Source of the DNA: Timonella sp031979385
GTDB lineage: Bacteria; Actinomycetota; Actinomycetes; Actinomycetales; Cellulomonadaceae
Direction: 5' to 3'
Assembly: GCA_031979385.1 (NCBI GenBank)
Contig: DALZEF010000023.1
Location: 1 to 47,475 of the forward strand
Length of the DNA stretch: 47,475 nucleotides
The notes under the pieces: model-generated
The model's input: only the letters and a program-made list of their open reading frames with translations
What the model was told of the DNA's origin: nothing
Database searches by the model: none
In this document: positions 17,901-26,653 of the stretch, piece by piece
Layout: each line of letters starts with the position of its first letter
How positions within the stretch are numbered: the first letter of the stretch is position 1
Made by a program: the position numbers and the translations under genes

Positions 17901-18158
17901 ATGGCACACAAAAAAGGTGCAAGCTCGTCCAAGAACGGTCGCGACTCGAACGCACAGCGTCTTGGTGTAAAGCGCTTCGGTGGTCAGGTTGTCAAGGCTG
18001 GCGAGATTATCGTTCGTCAGCGTGGAACCCACTTCCACCCAGGTGAGAACGTAGGACGCGGTGGCGACGACACCCTCTTCGCTCTGACCGCAGGTGCAGT
18101 CCAGTTCGGCACCCGCCGCGGACGCAAGGTCATCGACATCGTCGAGGCCTCTGCCTGA
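17901..18158 (+). CDS. rpmA: 50S ribosomal protein bL27
   Basis: 85 residues with the typical MAHKKGASSSKNGRDSNAQRLGVKRFGGQ opening, whose N-terminal tail reaches the peptidyl-transferase centre. There is no N-terminal extension, so no Prp-type cleavage is needed, unlike Firmicutes. AGGAAAG ribosome site at 17881-17887. The operon ends in the hairpin at 18182. Confidence 0.98.
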   Translation: MAHKKGASSSKNGRDSNAQRLGVKRFGGQVVKAGEIIVRQRGTHFHPGENVGRGGDDTLFALTAGAVQFGTRRGRKVIDIVEASA

Positions 18159-18181
18159 TCTAGGCACACTGGTTCAACGCT

Positions 18182-18210
18182 GCAGGGACGCACCAATGGT
18201 GCGTCCCTGC
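18182..18210 (+). terminator. Rho-independent terminator after rpmA
   Basis: A 13-bp perfect stem (GCAGGGACGCACC/GGTGCGTCCCTGC) with an AAT loop, followed by GTGTTTAT. Confidence 0.8.
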
Positions 18211-18302
18211 GTGTTTATGTCCTAGCTTGAGCCATAGCATCTGCGCTGTGGAAGGCTAGAGATATGTTTGCTTTACTTTGACCCCTTAATGATTGGTACA
18301 TC

Positions 18303-19832
18303 ATGGCCGCTTTTGTTGACCGCGTGACTATCCTTGCCCGAGGCGGCAATGGAGGACATGGTTGTGCCTCTATTCGCCGCGAGAAGTTCAAACCGCTTGC
18401 TGGACCTGACGGCGGCAACGGTGGCCGCGGTGGAAACGTGATTCTGCGTGTGGACACTCAGGTGACCACCCTGCTTGAATACCACCACTCGCCATTCCGG
18501 GCTGCCCAGAACGGCGGCCCTGGAATGGGCGACTACCGCCACGGGTTCAATGGCGAAGACCTGATCCTGCCTGTTCCAAACGGAACAGTTGTCAAGGATA
18601 AGAAGGGCAACGTGCTTGCGGACCTTATGGGTGAGGGCGTCGAGTACGTGATCGCGTATGGGGGCGTGGGCGGACTCGGTAACAACTCGCTGGCCTCCAA
18701 GCGTCGTAAGGCGCCGGGTTTCGCGCTGCTCGGTGAAGAGGGCTACGAGAACTCTGTTGTCCTCGAACTGAAGTCGATCGCGGATGTTGCACTTGTGGGT
18801 TACCCGAGCGCGGGAAAGTCCTCGCTGATCGCCGCGATGTCTGCGGCCCGACCAAAGATTGCGGACTACCCGTTCACCACGCTCGTGCCAAATCTTGGCG
18901 TGGTTCAGGCGGGGGAGTCTCGCTACACGATCGCGGACGTACCGGGTCTCATCCCTGGCGCGTCTGAGGGCAAGGGACTCGGCCTAGACTTCCTGCGCCA
19001 CATCGAACGCTGCGCAGTGATCGTGCACGTGCTCGACACCGCAACCCTCGAACCGGGCCGTGACCCACTCACCGACCTCGAGACCATCGAACAAGAACTG
19101 CGCGCCTACTCCGATGAACTTGAACTCGAGGGTTCGCGCATCCCGCTGCACGAGCGCCCACAACTTGTGGTGTTGAACAAGATCGACGTGCCGGACGGCC
19201 AAGAGCTCGCTGAATTTGTGAAGCCTGCTATCCAAGAGCGCGGTCTGCGCGTGTTCGAGGTCTCAGCGGTCTCGCATCAGGGTCTCAAGGATCTGAGCTT
19301 CGCGCTTGCCAAGTATGTTGAGCACGTACGCAAGCAGCAGCCAGAAGCCGCACGCCAAGTGGTGACCCTCGTGGAACAGACTCCCCAGGACGTGCCATTC
19401 ACCGTTGTGCGCAGGGTTGACCACACCGGCGATGTGTACTTCTCGGTGCGTGGAACCAAACCTGAGCGTTGGGTACGCCAGACCGACTTCAACAACGATG
19501 AGGCAGTGGGCTACCTCGCAGACCGTCTTGCGACACTCGGTGTTGAGGACGGCCTGTTCAAGGCCGGAGCAGTAGCCGGTGACGAGGTACGTATCGGACC
19601 AGAGGAGAACCAGGTCGTGTTCGACTGGGAGCCGACCATGACCACAGGTGCGGAACTTTTGGCTGGACCCCGTGGAACCGACATGCGTCTCGAAGAGCAC
19701 GCCCGCCCAACCCGTGCAGACAAGCGCCGTGAATACAACGAGCGCATGGACGCCAAGACCGCCGCGCGTGAGGAGCTGTGGACCGAACGACAGTCCGGAC
19801 ACTGGATCGATCCGGGCACCGAAGACGAATAG
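18303..19832 (+). CDS. obg: GTPase Obg/CgtA
   Basis: 509 residues. The glycine-rich Obg fold is at the N-terminus (VTILARGGNGGHGCASIRRE; GPDGGNGGRGGN). The G domain has G1 GYPSAGKSSL near 165, switch ADVPGLIPGASEGKGLGLDFLRHIE and NKID. The C-terminal OCT domain (about 360-430) is followed by a charged tail, as in actinomycetes. It is a ribosome-associated GTPase in 50S assembly and stress signalling. The start has no good ribosome site (GATTGGTACATC precedes ATG). proB follows 15 bases after the stop. Confidence 0.97.
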   Translation: MAAFVDRVTILARGGNGGHGCASIRREKFKPLAGPDGGNGGRGGNVILRVDTQVTTLLEYHHSPFRAAQNGGPGMGDYRHGFNGEDLILPVPNGTVVKDKKGNVLADLMGEGVEYVIAYGGVGGLGNNSLASKRRKAPGFALLGEEGYENSVVLELKSIADVALVGYPSAGKSSLIAAMSAARPKIADYPFTTLVPNLGVVQAGESRYTIADVPGLIPGASEGKGLGLDFLRHIERCAVIVHVLDTATLEPGRDPLTDLETIEQELRAYSDELELEGSRIPLHERPQLVVLNKIDVPDGQELAEFVKPAIQERGLRVFEVSAVSHQGLKDLSFALAKYVEHVRKQQPEAARQVVTLVEQTPQDVPFTVVRRVDHTGDVYFSVRGTKPERWVRQTDFNNDEAVGYLADRLATLGVEDGLFKAGAVAGDEVRIGPEENQVVFDWEPTMTTGAELLAGPRGTDMRLEEHARPTRADKRREYNERMDAKTAAREELWTERQSGHWIDPGTEDE

Positions 19833-19847
19833 GGAGACAATGGTCGG

Positions 19848-21047
19848 GTGACCTCACAAGCAAACGCAACCGACTCGTCGCCAAGCAAGAACCTTGACAT
19901 GGATGCGCAGGAAACCAACCCGCGTGCGGCAATCGCGCGTGCCCACCGCGTAGTTGTCAAAATCGGTTCGTCTTCGCTGACAGGACCCGATGGACGGTTG
20001 TCCATCGGCCATCTCAGCGCGCTCGTGAATGTGATCGCGGAACGGAAGAAGCAGGGCAGCGAGGTCGTTCTGGTGTCGTCCGGTGCGATTGCAGCGGGTA
20101 TGGTTCCACTCGGTCTGACCGCACGGCCCAAGGACCTTGCAACCGCCCAGGCGGCGGCGAGCGTGGGGCAAGGGCTGCTTGTGGCCCGGTACGCGGAGGA
20201 ATTCGCATGGCATGGGATTCGTGTGGGGCAGGTGCTGCTGACCGCCGAGGACACCGTGCGTCGCCACCACTACCGCAATGCACAGCGCGCGATCGAACGA
20301 TTGTTAGCGCTTGGCATCGTGCCGATCATCAACGAGAACGACGCGGTGGCAACCGAAGAGATCCGATTCGGCGACAATGACCGGCTCGCCGCGCTCGTGT
20401 CCCACATTGTCCGTGCCGATGCGATGGTGCTGCTGACCGACGTCGATGGACTGTATGACGGTCCGCCCAAGCGTCCAGGTGCTAAACGGATTCCGGTTGT
20501 GAACTCCTTTGCAGAGATCAGCGATGTCGAGGTGACCACAAAGGGCTCTTCCGTGGGCACGGGCGGCATGGTGTCGAAACTCGAAGCGGTGCGTATTGCC
20601 ACATCCACGGGCATTCCTGTCGTGTTGACGCTCGCATCCAACGTATCCGCCGCGCTGCGCGGAGAGGACGTCGGCACCTGGTTCTCGGTGTCGGGAAAGC
20701 GGATGACCCGCCGCCGCTTGTGGCTCGCCTTTGCCGCGAAGACACGCGGTCGGCTGATTGTCGACGATGGGGCTGCGAGGGCGGTTCAAGGCGGGTTGGC
20801 CTCGTTGCTGCCTGCGGGAGTGACCTCCGTGGACGGTGAGTTTGAGGCGAACGACCCCGTTGAGGTCGTCGATCTTGCTGGTAATGTCATCGCACGAGGG
20901 CTCGTGGCATATGGATCGGATGAGATTCCGGCACTGCTGGGGCACAACACGAGTGCCCTTAAGGAACGACACGGCGATGGATACGATCGGGCGATCATCC
21001 ACCGCGATGACCTGGTGGTCTCGCGGCGTCCCCGGAAGACCAAATAG
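19848..21047 (+). CDS. proB: Glutamate 5-kinase
   Basis: 399 residues from GTG 19848 with AGGGAGA ten bases before; an ATG at 19840 is out of frame. First step of proline synthesis (glutamate to gamma-glutamyl phosphate). The amino-acid kinase domain has VVKIGSSSLTGPDG, SSGAIAAGM, INENDAVATEEIRFGDND and GTGGMVSKLEAV. The C-terminal PUA domain (about 290-385) includes AVQGGLASLLPAGVTSVDGEF. The N-terminus is extended by about 30 polar residues. It forms a pair with proA, but here a transporter-decarboxylase pair lies between them. Ends in a good terminator at 21062. Confidence 0.97.
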   Translation: MTSQANATDSSPSKNLDMDAQETNPRAAIARAHRVVVKIGSSSLTGPDGRLSIGHLSALVNVIAERKKQGSEVVLVSSGAIAAGMVPLGLTARPKDLATAQAAASVGQGLLVARYAEEFAWHGIRVGQVLLTAEDTVRRHHYRNAQRAIERLLALGIVPIINENDAVATEEIRFGDNDRLAALVSHIVRADAMVLLTDVDGLYDGPPKRPGAKRIPVVNSFAEISDVEVTTKGSSVGTGGMVSKLEAVRIATSTGIPVVLTLASNVSAALRGEDVGTWFSVSGKRMTRRRLWLAFAAKTRGRLIVDDGAARAVQGGLASLLPAGVTSVDGEFEANDPVEVVDLAGNVIARGLVAYGSDEIPALLGHNTSALKERHGDGYDRAIIHRDDLVVSRRPRKTK

Positions 21048-21061
21048 CCCATAACGTTTCG

Positions 21062-21097
21062 AAAAGGGCGGTTCGCTTGGTGCGAGCCACCCTTTTT
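21062..21097 (+). terminator. Rho-independent terminator after proB
   Basis: AAAAGGG-GG..CGC pairs with GCG..CC-CCCTTTTT: a stem of about 13 bp with mismatches and a five-T run. This is the cleanest classical terminator in the window, and it separates proB from the inserted pair. In 21098-21231 I see only a probable promoter region. Confidence 0.8.
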
Positions 21098-21231
21098 CTA
21101 TGCATTGAGGAAGGCCGGTGTAGCGAGGGGGTAGTGAATCTAGCCAGCGTTGATGGGTTGCATATTTCGATGGGGATATGGTGCCGTGTTTCCGGCAGTG
21201 TTTGTCAGTGGCAGCGATTATGCTGGCGGAC

Positions 21232-22698
21232 ATGGGGCACAACCAGACACAGACGCCAACACTTCCCAGACAAGCCGTTCGCCGATATGCAATCGGATCA
21301 ATAGGCACCGGCGGATTTGGCACTCTTCCCGGACTCGTACTGGTGTACTTCCTGACCGATTCCCTGGGTGTGACGGCGCTCGCGGCTGGTGTCATCATGA
21401 CGGTGGCCAAGCTCTGGGATGTCGTGATCGACCCACTGCTTGGATCACTGTCAGATGCAAGCCTGAAACGCACGGGTTCACGCAGGCGGTTCATGCTTCT
21501 CGGCGCGCTCCTGCTGCCCGTGTCCTTTGTGCTCATGTTTGCCGTTCCACCAGGGTTGACCGGATGGGGAGCGGCAGCATGGGTTCTCGTGTTCTTCACG
21601 GCGTGCGCTACGGCCTTCTCCCTGTTCCAAGTGCCCTATATTGCGCTTCCTGCGGAACTCAGCGATGACTACGATGACCGCACCCGCATTTTGACGTGGC
21701 GGGTGGTCGTGCTGACTATCGGGATCCTCGCCTTCGGTGGTGGAGGCCCGGCGCTTCGTGAACTTGCCGGTGACAATGTGCGGCTTGGCTACATCATCAT
21801 GGCTCTTGTCGCGGCATTCGCTTTTGGTTGGGCATTCTGGTTGTCCTCCAGGGTCGCACCGGTTTCCGCACCTGCACCCGAATCAGAGCGGGTGCGCATC
21901 CCGGTCTCGCAATGGCCCGCGATCCTCGGAAACTCCTACCGAGAAGCACTTGGCCTGGTTCGTGCGAACGTCGCATTTCGGGCTTTACTCGGTGCCTTTT
22001 TCGCTCAAGCACTTGCCACTGGGCTTATGCTCGCGTCAGCTCAGTACGTGGCCACCTGGGTGATGGACTCCCAAGCCGCTGTGACCTACCTGTTTGTGGC
22101 TCTCATCGGGCCCGCGCTCTTCATGGCACCGGTGTGGGGCCGTCTGGCGCTGCGCGTCGGTAAGGAGCAGGCCTTTGTCTATGCTTCCCTCGTGTTCCTT
22201 GCCGGAGCGCTTGCCCTGGGCGGTCTCCTCTGGTGGGAACCGGGCATATGGGTCTACATCGCGGTCGCGGTCTGCGGCGGGGCGTATGCCGGAATGCAGA
22301 GTCTACCAATGGCGATGCTGCCCGATGTCATCTCGTATTCGCTCAATAGCGTAAGCCAAGAACGGAAACAGCCAGAATCGTCGCCAAACGTGAAAGACAG
22401 CGAAACCGGAGCCGGAACTTTCGGCGGTACCTGGACCGCAGGGGAAACCACGGGGATGGCACTCGGAACCACGCTGATGACGGTCCTGCTTGCTGTGAGC
22501 GGCTATATCGAGTCAACTGCGGGGCAGACCGTAACCCAACCTGACAGTGCCGTGACTGCCATTGTCGTCGCCTTCTCGATCGCCCCCGCAATGTGCGTCG
22601 CGTTGAGTCTTGTCCCGCTACTGCGCTACCCTCTGCGTCGTCACGACATCAGAGGTCCCCATACGCCTGAAACGTCCTCACAGTCCATACACGGATGA
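21232..22698 (+). CDS. MFS transporter, GPH-like (glycoside-pentoside-hexuronide:cation symporter type)
   Basis: 488 residues from ATG 21232; in-frame ATGs at 21178 and 21220 are less likely. TATGCT (21219-21224) seven bases before ATG 21232 suggests a leaderless message. It has twelve predicted helices. The first loop motif (GSLSDASLKRTGSRRRFML, with D, R and RR) and 'AVCGGAYAGMQSLPMAMLPDVISY' are hallmarks of the GPH/MFS_2 family. A polar loop at about 380-410 precedes the last two helices. GPH members move sugars or other solutes with cations or by exchange; the substrate is unknown. It is 46 bases ahead of a PLP decarboxylase, which suggests that the transporter handles that enzyme's substrate or amine product. 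Confidence 0.8.
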   Translation: MGHNQTQTPTLPRQAVRRYAIGSIGTGGFGTLPGLVLVYFLTDSLGVTALAAGVIMTVAKLWDVVIDPLLGSLSDASLKRTGSRRRFMLLGALLLPVSFVLMFAVPPGLTGWGAAAWVLVFFTACATAFSLFQVPYIALPAELSDDYDDRTRILTWRVVVLTIGILAFGGGGPALRELAGDNVRLGYIIMALVAAFAFGWAFWLSSRVAPVSAPAPESERVRIPVSQWPAILGNSYREALGLVRANVAFRALLGAFFAQALATGLMLASAQYVATWVMDSQAAVTYLFVALIGPALFMAPVWGRLALRVGKEQAFVYASLVFLAGALALGGLLWWEPGIWVYIAVAVCGGAYAGMQSLPMAMLPDVISYSLNSVSQERKQPESSPNVKDSETGAGTFGGTWTAGETTGMALGTTLMTVLLAVSGYIESTAGQTVTQPDSAVTAIVVAFSIAPAMCVALSLVPLLRYPLRRHDIRGPHTPETSSQSIHG

Positions 22699-22744
22699 GA
22701 ACGGCACGACTACACCCACCCACCTCGTGAATCGGAGTCGCCTC

Positions 22745-24277
22745 GTGACTGAACTGTCGCCGCGTGCCCAACGCATCATCGAAGATATCCAGAAGATTCG
22801 CGTCAACGATGCGCCAACCCATGGCGGGCGAGTGCTCAGCTATGTGTATGACTCAGGCATTGCAGAACTCGACGAACTAGCAGCAGCCGCGGCCCGCGAG
22901 GTTCAAGCCGTCAACGGACTCGACCCGACCACGTTCCCATCGATTGCGGTCATGGAACGAGACCTGCTTGGATTCGCCCGCGCCGCCCTGAACGGAGGGG
23001 ACGACGTCTTCGGCAACGTGACAACCGGTGGCACCGAGTCATGTCTGCTCGCGATCAAGACCGCGCGAGACGTGTGGCGGGCCAAGAACAAACAGTTTGG
23101 GAAGCACGCCATAGGCCGAATCGTCGCGCCGTCGACCGTGCATGCGGCAATCCACAAAGCTGCGGCCTACTTCGACCTCACCCTCGATCTCGTGCCCGTG
23201 GATCCGACAACCGGCGCGGTGAGCGCGGAAGCGGTCATCAACCGTTTGGGCTCCGACGTTGCTGTGGTCGTCCTGTCAGCACCGAATTACCCCTACGCCC
23301 AATTGGACCCCATTGAGCAGGTCGCTCGGGTAACCTTCGACCGCGATATCGCTTTGCACGTTGACGCGTGTATCGGCGGATTCGCACTGCCGTGGTGGCA
23401 AGGAGTCACGCAGCCCTGGGATTTCTCGGTCCCTGGCGTCACCTCAATCTCGGCAGATCTCCACAAGTACGGGTATGCACCGAAAGGCATATCGATTCTG
23501 TTGCAGCGCGGTGTGCAGCGGCACCGCGCGCAGTACTTCTCAATCGTTGGCTGGCCTGGTTATCCAGTGGTCAATCCAACCCTGCTTGGCTCCAAATCAG
23601 CCGGACCAATCGCTTCCGCGTGGGCCATCACCTCGTATCTGGGGAAGGACGGATTCGCCGAGTTGGTTGCCCGGACACAACGGGCCACTGAAGAACTGAT
23701 AGACGGGCTGTCCCACGTGCTAGGACTGCGGGTTCAAGGCGATCCTGTTGGGCCGCTTTTCGCGATCGTATGCGATGAGGCAGCGCGCCCGAGTGAGCGG
23801 GTCGATCCACACCTCCTTGTCGACGAACTGCGCACCCGCGGGTGGTTCTTTCAGTCCCAACCCGGTTGCTTCCAGGTCGATGGGTCGTCGCTGCCACATT
23901 CGGCTCACCTCACCATCACACCGGTTATTGCTGATCAGACCGAAGACCTCTTGGAGGCCGCACGGCAGTCCGCGAACATCGTTCGAGGGCGGTCCTCTGC
24001 CGGACAGAGCGAACTCGTGCACAAGGCTGCTGCCGCGGTTATGGGAGTGCTGGCACAGCATGGCGTTGGTGCAGACGGCAGTGGTGTTGATGACGTGCCG
24101 AGCCAAGTGATCCACCAACTTCTTGCCGTCCTAGGATTTGATCCTGGAGTGGGTGATCTGCCAACGGACATGTCCTCGCTACTTGCCACGGCTCAACGTA
24201 TTCCGTCACCCATCGCACAGCGGTTGCTCACAGAAGTTCTCGCGCTCGTGGTGCAACCTGCACCGGACCCCTTCTAA
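22745..24277 (+). CDS. PLP-dependent group II (glutamate/tyrosine-type) decarboxylase or sphingosine-phosphate-lyase-like enzyme
   Basis: 510 residues from GTG 22745 (GGAG 22734-22737). Fold type I PLP enzyme: VTTGGTESCLLAIKTARD phosphate site, HVDACIGGFALPW with the PLP-binding Asp, and Schiff-base Lys241 in ADLHKYGYAPKG. These motifs belong to the branch holding archaeal MfnA tyrosine/aspartate decarboxylases and sphingosine-1-phosphate lyases. The C-terminal 100 residues (AAVMGVLAQHGVGADGSG to VVQPAPDPF) form a helical extension that shorter homologues lack. Likely reaction: amino acid decarboxylation or carbon-carbon cleavage of a phospho-amine. It follows the GPH transporter closely. Confidence 0.85.
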   Translation: MTELSPRAQRIIEDIQKIRVNDAPTHGGRVLSYVYDSGIAELDELAAAAAREVQAVNGLDPTTFPSIAVMERDLLGFARAALNGGDDVFGNVTTGGTESCLLAIKTARDVWRAKNKQFGKHAIGRIVAPSTVHAAIHKAAAYFDLTLDLVPVDPTTGAVSAEAVINRLGSDVAVVVLSAPNYPYAQLDPIEQVARVTFDRDIALHVDACIGGFALPWWQGVTQPWDFSVPGVTSISADLHKYGYAPKGISILLQRGVQRHRAQYFSIVGWPGYPVVNPTLLGSKSAGPIASAWAITSYLGKDGFAELVARTQRATEELIDGLSHVLGLRVQGDPVGPLFAIVCDEAARPSERVDPHLLVDELRTRGWFFQSQPGCFQVDGSSLPHSAHLTITPVIADQTEDLLEAARQSANIVRGRSSAGQSELVHKAAAAVMGVLAQHGVGADGSGVDDVPSQVIHQLLAVLGFDPGVGDLPTDMSSLLATAQRIPSPIAQRLLTEVLALVVQPAPDPF

Positions 24278-24344
24278 GGCTGATCGCGACCAGTCCTCGA
24301 AATGCTGTTCCCCAACACGTTGGATCTGTTCTAGCCTTGAAGAC

Positions 24345-25649
24345 ATGACAGAACTTGTGGACGCAACCAATCAGCAATCACGCGACGATGTAACGGAGCA
24401 GGTACTCGCGATTGCTCGCCGTGCAAAGATCGCCTCACGGGCGCTTGCAACTGCAACCCGCGGCACAAAAGATACGGTACTCGAGGCCATAGCCCAGGCT
24501 CTCGTGGAGAACAGCACCCGCCTCATCGAGGCGAACGCACTCGACCTTGAACGAGGGCGCGCGAACAACATGAAGACCGGGTTGCTTGACCGGCTTGCTC
24601 TGAACGAGGAACGCATCATTGCGATTGCAGACGCCATGCGTGAGGTGGCTTCGCTGCAGGATCCGGTGGGCGAGGTCGTGCGTGGTTCGCGTCTCCCCAA
24701 TGGGTTGCGACTGACTCAGGTGCGCGTGCCCATGGGCGTCGTGGGCATGATCTATGAAGCTCGGCCGAATGTCACGGTTGATGCTGCCGCACTGAGCCTC
24801 AAGAGCGGAAACGCCGTGATCCTGCGTGGCGGTTCAGCCGCCGCATCCTCAAACGCCGTGATCGTTGAGATCCTCCGGGAAACACTCGAGACTCAAGGAC
24901 TGCCAGCCGATCTGGTCCAGACCGTCGACCCGTTCGGACGTCCGGGTGGTGTTGCGCTCATGCATGCCCGTGGCCTTGTGGATGTTCTGGTGCCCCGTGG
25001 GGGAGCAGATCTGATCCAGACCGTGGTCCGTGAGTCGACTGTACCGGTCATCGAGACCGGCGTGGGAAACTGCCACATCTACGTGCACGAGGACGCCGAC
25101 GTGGAGATGGCAGTCAACATCATCGTGAACTCCAAGACTCAGCGTGTTGGCGTATGCAATGCCGCGGAGACGTTGCTGGTGCATAAGGACGCCGCAGAGC
25201 AGATTCTTCCCGCCGCATATGCAGCCCTGGCCTCGGAGAACGTGACATTCCATGTTGATGCAGAGTCCGCCACATTCGGGGTGGGAGGCCCAGAGTTCGT
25301 TGAGGCCACAGACGAGGACTGGGCAACCGAATACGGCTCGTACGACCTGGCTGTCCGTGTGGTTGACTCACTGGATCAGGCAATCGACCACATCCGCACC
25401 TGGACTTCTGGCCACACCGAGGCGATCGTCACCGCCTCGTATGAGGCATCGGAACGATTCATCGCGGAACTCGACTCCGCGGCGATCATGGTGAACGCCT
25501 CAACTCGGTTCACTGATGGCGGACAGTTTGGTCTCGGGGCCGAAATCGGAATCTCCACCCAGAAGTTGCACGCCCGCGGCCCAATGGGACTTCCTGAACT
25601 GACCACCACCAAGTGGATCGTACGTGGTGAGGGGCAGATCCGAGGTTAG
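24345..25649 (+). CDS. proA: Gamma-glutamyl phosphate reductase
   Basis: 434 residues from ATG 24345. The open frame extends upstream over the decarboxylase end, but MTELVDATNQQSRDDV is the natural start. TAGCCT seven bases before the ATG hints at a leaderless message, and no ribosome site is visible. Aldehyde dehydrogenase superfamily with catalytic Cys271 (NSKTQRVGVCNAAETLL), plus YEARPNVTVDAAALSLKSGNAVILRGG and the C-terminal FTDGGQFGLGAEIGISTQKLHARGPMGL signature. Second step of proline synthesis. Confidence 0.97.
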   Translation: MTELVDATNQQSRDDVTEQVLAIARRAKIASRALATATRGTKDTVLEAIAQALVENSTRLIEANALDLERGRANNMKTGLLDRLALNEERIIAIADAMREVASLQDPVGEVVRGSRLPNGLRLTQVRVPMGVVGMIYEARPNVTVDAAALSLKSGNAVILRGGSAAASSNAVIVEILRETLETQGLPADLVQTVDPFGRPGGVALMHARGLVDVLVPRGGADLIQTVVRESTVPVIETGVGNCHIYVHEDADVEMAVNIIVNSKTQRVGVCNAAETLLVHKDAAEQILPAAYAALASENVTFHVDAESATFGVGGPEFVEATDEDWATEYGSYDLAVRVVDSLDQAIDHIRTWTSGHTEAIVTASYEASERFIAELDSAAIMVNASTRFTDGGQFGLGAEIGISTQKLHARGPMGLPELTTTKWIVRGEGQIRG

Positions 25650-25696
25650 GAATTTTCACAGGGACACCCCTTACACTGGCTGTGCGTCGCTGGAAC

Positions 25697-25717
25697 CAAG
25701 CCGTTGCGAACGGCTTG
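25697..25717 (+). terminator. Hairpin after proA
   Basis: CAAGCCGTT-GCG-AACGGCTTG, a 9-bp stem without a T-run, 47 bases after the proA stop. A possible -10 (TACACT, 25672-25677) lies just before it. The stretch 25718-25860 holds no other recognisable element apart from the GGAGG ribosome site at 25850-25854. Confidence 0.4.
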
Positions 25718-25860
25718 AGCGGTGCGGCCCGACCAAAGAGACCGAAGGAACGTCACGTTTGGCGTGCTTTATTCAAGCGCGCTGGGCATGAGACACTTGA
25801 ACTTCGGGTGAAAAATGCGTGTCATCCGCACGCACCGAACTGAACCACTGGAGGACCCAA

Positions 25861-26010
25861 GTGTCTGCACTTGTTCTAGCAGCAGCGAACGCTGAGGTTG
25901 TCAACGAACTTCCCATTGCCCCATCCGGCTACGGAATCATTGCTTTCACTGTGCTCATTGCATCGCTTATCGTGACGTACGCCTTCCGCAGCGTCGGTAC
26001 CCGCCACTGA
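25861..26010 (+). CDS. 49-aa single-pass membrane protein
   Basis: GTG start seven bases after a perfect GGAGG (25850-25854). The short polar N-terminus ends in NELPIAPSGYG, followed by one hydrophobic helix IIAFTVLIASLIVTYAF and a basic tail RSVGTRH, so the tail is probably cytoplasmic. The strong ribosome site, clean start and position between proA and nadD argue that it is real. Function unknown; it resembles small membrane proteins often seen here in actinomycetes. Confidence 0.75.
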   Translation: MSALVLAAANAEVVNELPIAPSGYGIIAFTVLIASLIVTYAFRSVGTRH

Positions 26011-26026
26011 GTGAAGCGCTTGGGCG

Positions 26027-26653
26027 TTGAACATTCCTAAGGCTAGGGAACACGCGCGGGTCGGTGTGATGGGTGGAACCTTCGATCCAATCCACCACGG
26101 ACACCTGGTTGCCGCGAGCGAGGTAGCCGCACAATATGACTTGGACGAGGTTATCTTCGTCCCCACCGGGCAGCCCTCGTTCAAGCAGAATCAGCAGGTG
26201 ACTGAGGCAGAACACCGTTATCTGATGACGGTCATCGCGACCGCATCAAACCCACGCTTCACCGTGAGCAGGGTCGATATTGAACGCGAAGGCCTGACCT
26301 ATACAGTGGACACACTGCGCGACCTCAAGCAGGAGCGCCCCGACGATGAACTGTTCTTCATCACGGGTGCCGATGCGGTCACGCAGATGGCACAGTGGAA
26401 GGATGCCGACATGTTGTGGAATATGGCCCAGTTTGTCGGTGTCACGCGGCCAGGGCACGACATTGATCTTTCAGGTCTTCCTCAGGACAGTGTGAAGATT
26501 CTCGAAGTCCCAGCAATGGCGATCTCCTCAACCAACTGCCGTGACCGCGCCCGCAATGGCCAACCTGTCTGGTATCTCGTGCCAGATGGGGTGGTTCAAT
26601 ACATTGCGAAGCACGGTCTGTACCAGCAAGAAGGTACCGAGGTATCTCAATGA
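26027..26653 (+). CDS. nadD: Nicotinate-nucleotide adenylyltransferase
   Basis: 208 residues from TTG 26027. A shorter form from GTG 26066 or ATG 26069 is possible, but 'RVGVMGGTFDPIHHGH' is usually preceded by several residues. Nucleotidyl-transferase motifs are GGTFDPIHHGHL, FVPTGQPSFK, FITGADAV (normally GADA) and the ISSTNCRDR version of the usual IS(S/A)T.IR motif, with NC for DI. It makes deamido-NAD from nicotinate mononucleotide. It overlaps the next start (ATGA). Confidence 0.95.
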   Translation: MNIPKAREHARVGVMGGTFDPIHHGHLVAASEVAAQYDLDEVIFVPTGQPSFKQNQQVTEAEHRYLMTVIATASNPRFTVSRVDIEREGLTYTVDTLRDLKQERPDDELFFITGADAVTQMAQWKDADMLWNMAQFVGVTRPGHDIDLSGLPQDSVKILEVPAMAISSTNCRDRARNGQPVWYLVPDGVVQYIAKHGLYQQEGTEVSQ

